NCBI GenBank assembly: GCA_026018925.1
Contig: JAKSZU010000016.1
Span: 78,750,059 to 78,814,058 of the forward strand
Direction of reading: 5' to 3'
Length of the DNA: 64,000 bases
DNA from: Tupaia tana
Lineage: Eukaryota > Chordata > Mammalia > Scandentia > Tupaiidae
Within the stretch, counting starts at the first letter, position 1. Every line of letters begins with the position of its first letter. The notes beneath the pieces were generated by a model, which was given only the letters and a program-made list of their open reading frames with translations, searched no databases and was not told the DNA's origin. The translations under genes were made by a program, and so were the position numbers. Shown piece by piece: positions 63,736-64,000 of the stretch.

Positions 63736-64000
63736 CTTACCTTCTTATCATTCAGTGTATATGTATTACTCCCAGCCATACACATTATTTGGATATATTG
63801 ATTTGGTATAAAACTAAAAATCATTCTTCCACTAAGATCAATGAAAATATTCTATTTCTTTTTTTTTTTTTTTCAGTTAGCAGCAGAGCTTCTGTAACTA
63901 ATTAAAGTTAGTAAGCAAGGAATATGTGTGCAGGAAATGGAGTTTTTGAGACCACTAACAGGATACCTGCCTGTGCCTGGGCGATAAGGGGGGGGGGGGC
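63736..64000. other. Unassigned DNA ending in poly-G
   Basis: T-rich run at 63855-63872 and a G12 run at 63988-63999, at the very edge of the window. No gene. Confidence 0.5.

Noticed and set aside
1-64000. Colugo, pangolin, bat or other specific host assignment
   Set aside because: tSINE-A does not match any order-specific SINE that I can recall with confidence; naming a species would be a guess.

Overview
The window is nuclear DNA from a placental (eutherian) mammal, and I find no convincing protein-coding gene in it. The evidence for the host is the repeat content: old MIR, L2, MER5-like hAT and MaLR-type LTR copies that are shared across placental mammals, L1 fragments of several ages, and a dense set of lineage-specific tRNA-derived SINEs. 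I see no Alu, B1/B2/ID, BovB/Bov-tA, carnivore-type tRNA-Lys SINE or horse-type SINE. That argues against a primate, mouse-like rodent, ruminant, carnivore or horse. I cannot name the species. Composition is AT-rich, with no CpG island and only short chance ORFs, as expected of a gene desert or one very large intron. Family names below are from memory of consensus sequences, not from a search.

The main component is one SINE family, called tSINE-A here, with about 37 copies (roughly one per 1.7 kb). A full copy has a tRNA-like head with box A and box B, a body of about 150 bp, a CT-rich stretch, a 3' end like CCCTATAGCAAAAACCTCTCC and an A tail. Many copies have clear target-site duplications (TSDs), so L1-type insertion is well supported. 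Subfamilies are visible: an old one ending in CCCTCTGG, an intermediate one with GGTGGC in the head, and a young CpG-rich one with GTTAGCG. A second, older family (tSINE-B) has three copies, near 4.1, 10.9 and 36.2 kb.

Layout. 0-9 kb: single-copy DNA, a MaLR LTR, a composite SINE insertion and L1 pieces. 9-20 kb: single-copy DNA, then nested SINEs, MER5 and L1 3' ends, including two copies of the same L1 segment at 17.0 and 18.5 kb. 20-30 kb: three LTRs, an L1 ORF1/ORF2 fragment, an 82-bp mariner-like MITE and L2. 30-40 kb: MIRs, a CT/AT microsatellite, a perfect 16-bp polypurine minisatellite, a 50-bp SINE remnant with TSD and a second MITE copy. 40-50 kb: SINEs, L2/MIR, a strong CTCF-like motif at 47.49 kb and a doubtful minus-strand exon candidate at 41.8 kb. 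50-64 kb: a long L1 ORF2 fragment, two recent 5'-truncated L1s with TSDs, a long antisense L1 5' region, tandem SINE pairs, and poly-T, poly-C and poly-G tracts.

Nothing here forms a pathway. The functional logic is that of retrotransposition: L1 supplies the machinery, SINEs with an internal Pol III promoter use it, and their tails and internal repeats seed microsatellites. The most interesting leads are the CTCF-like motif in the SINE head, deletion and truncation variants that seem to have moved as such, a composite SINE flanked by 19-bp direct repeats, and the MITE family.
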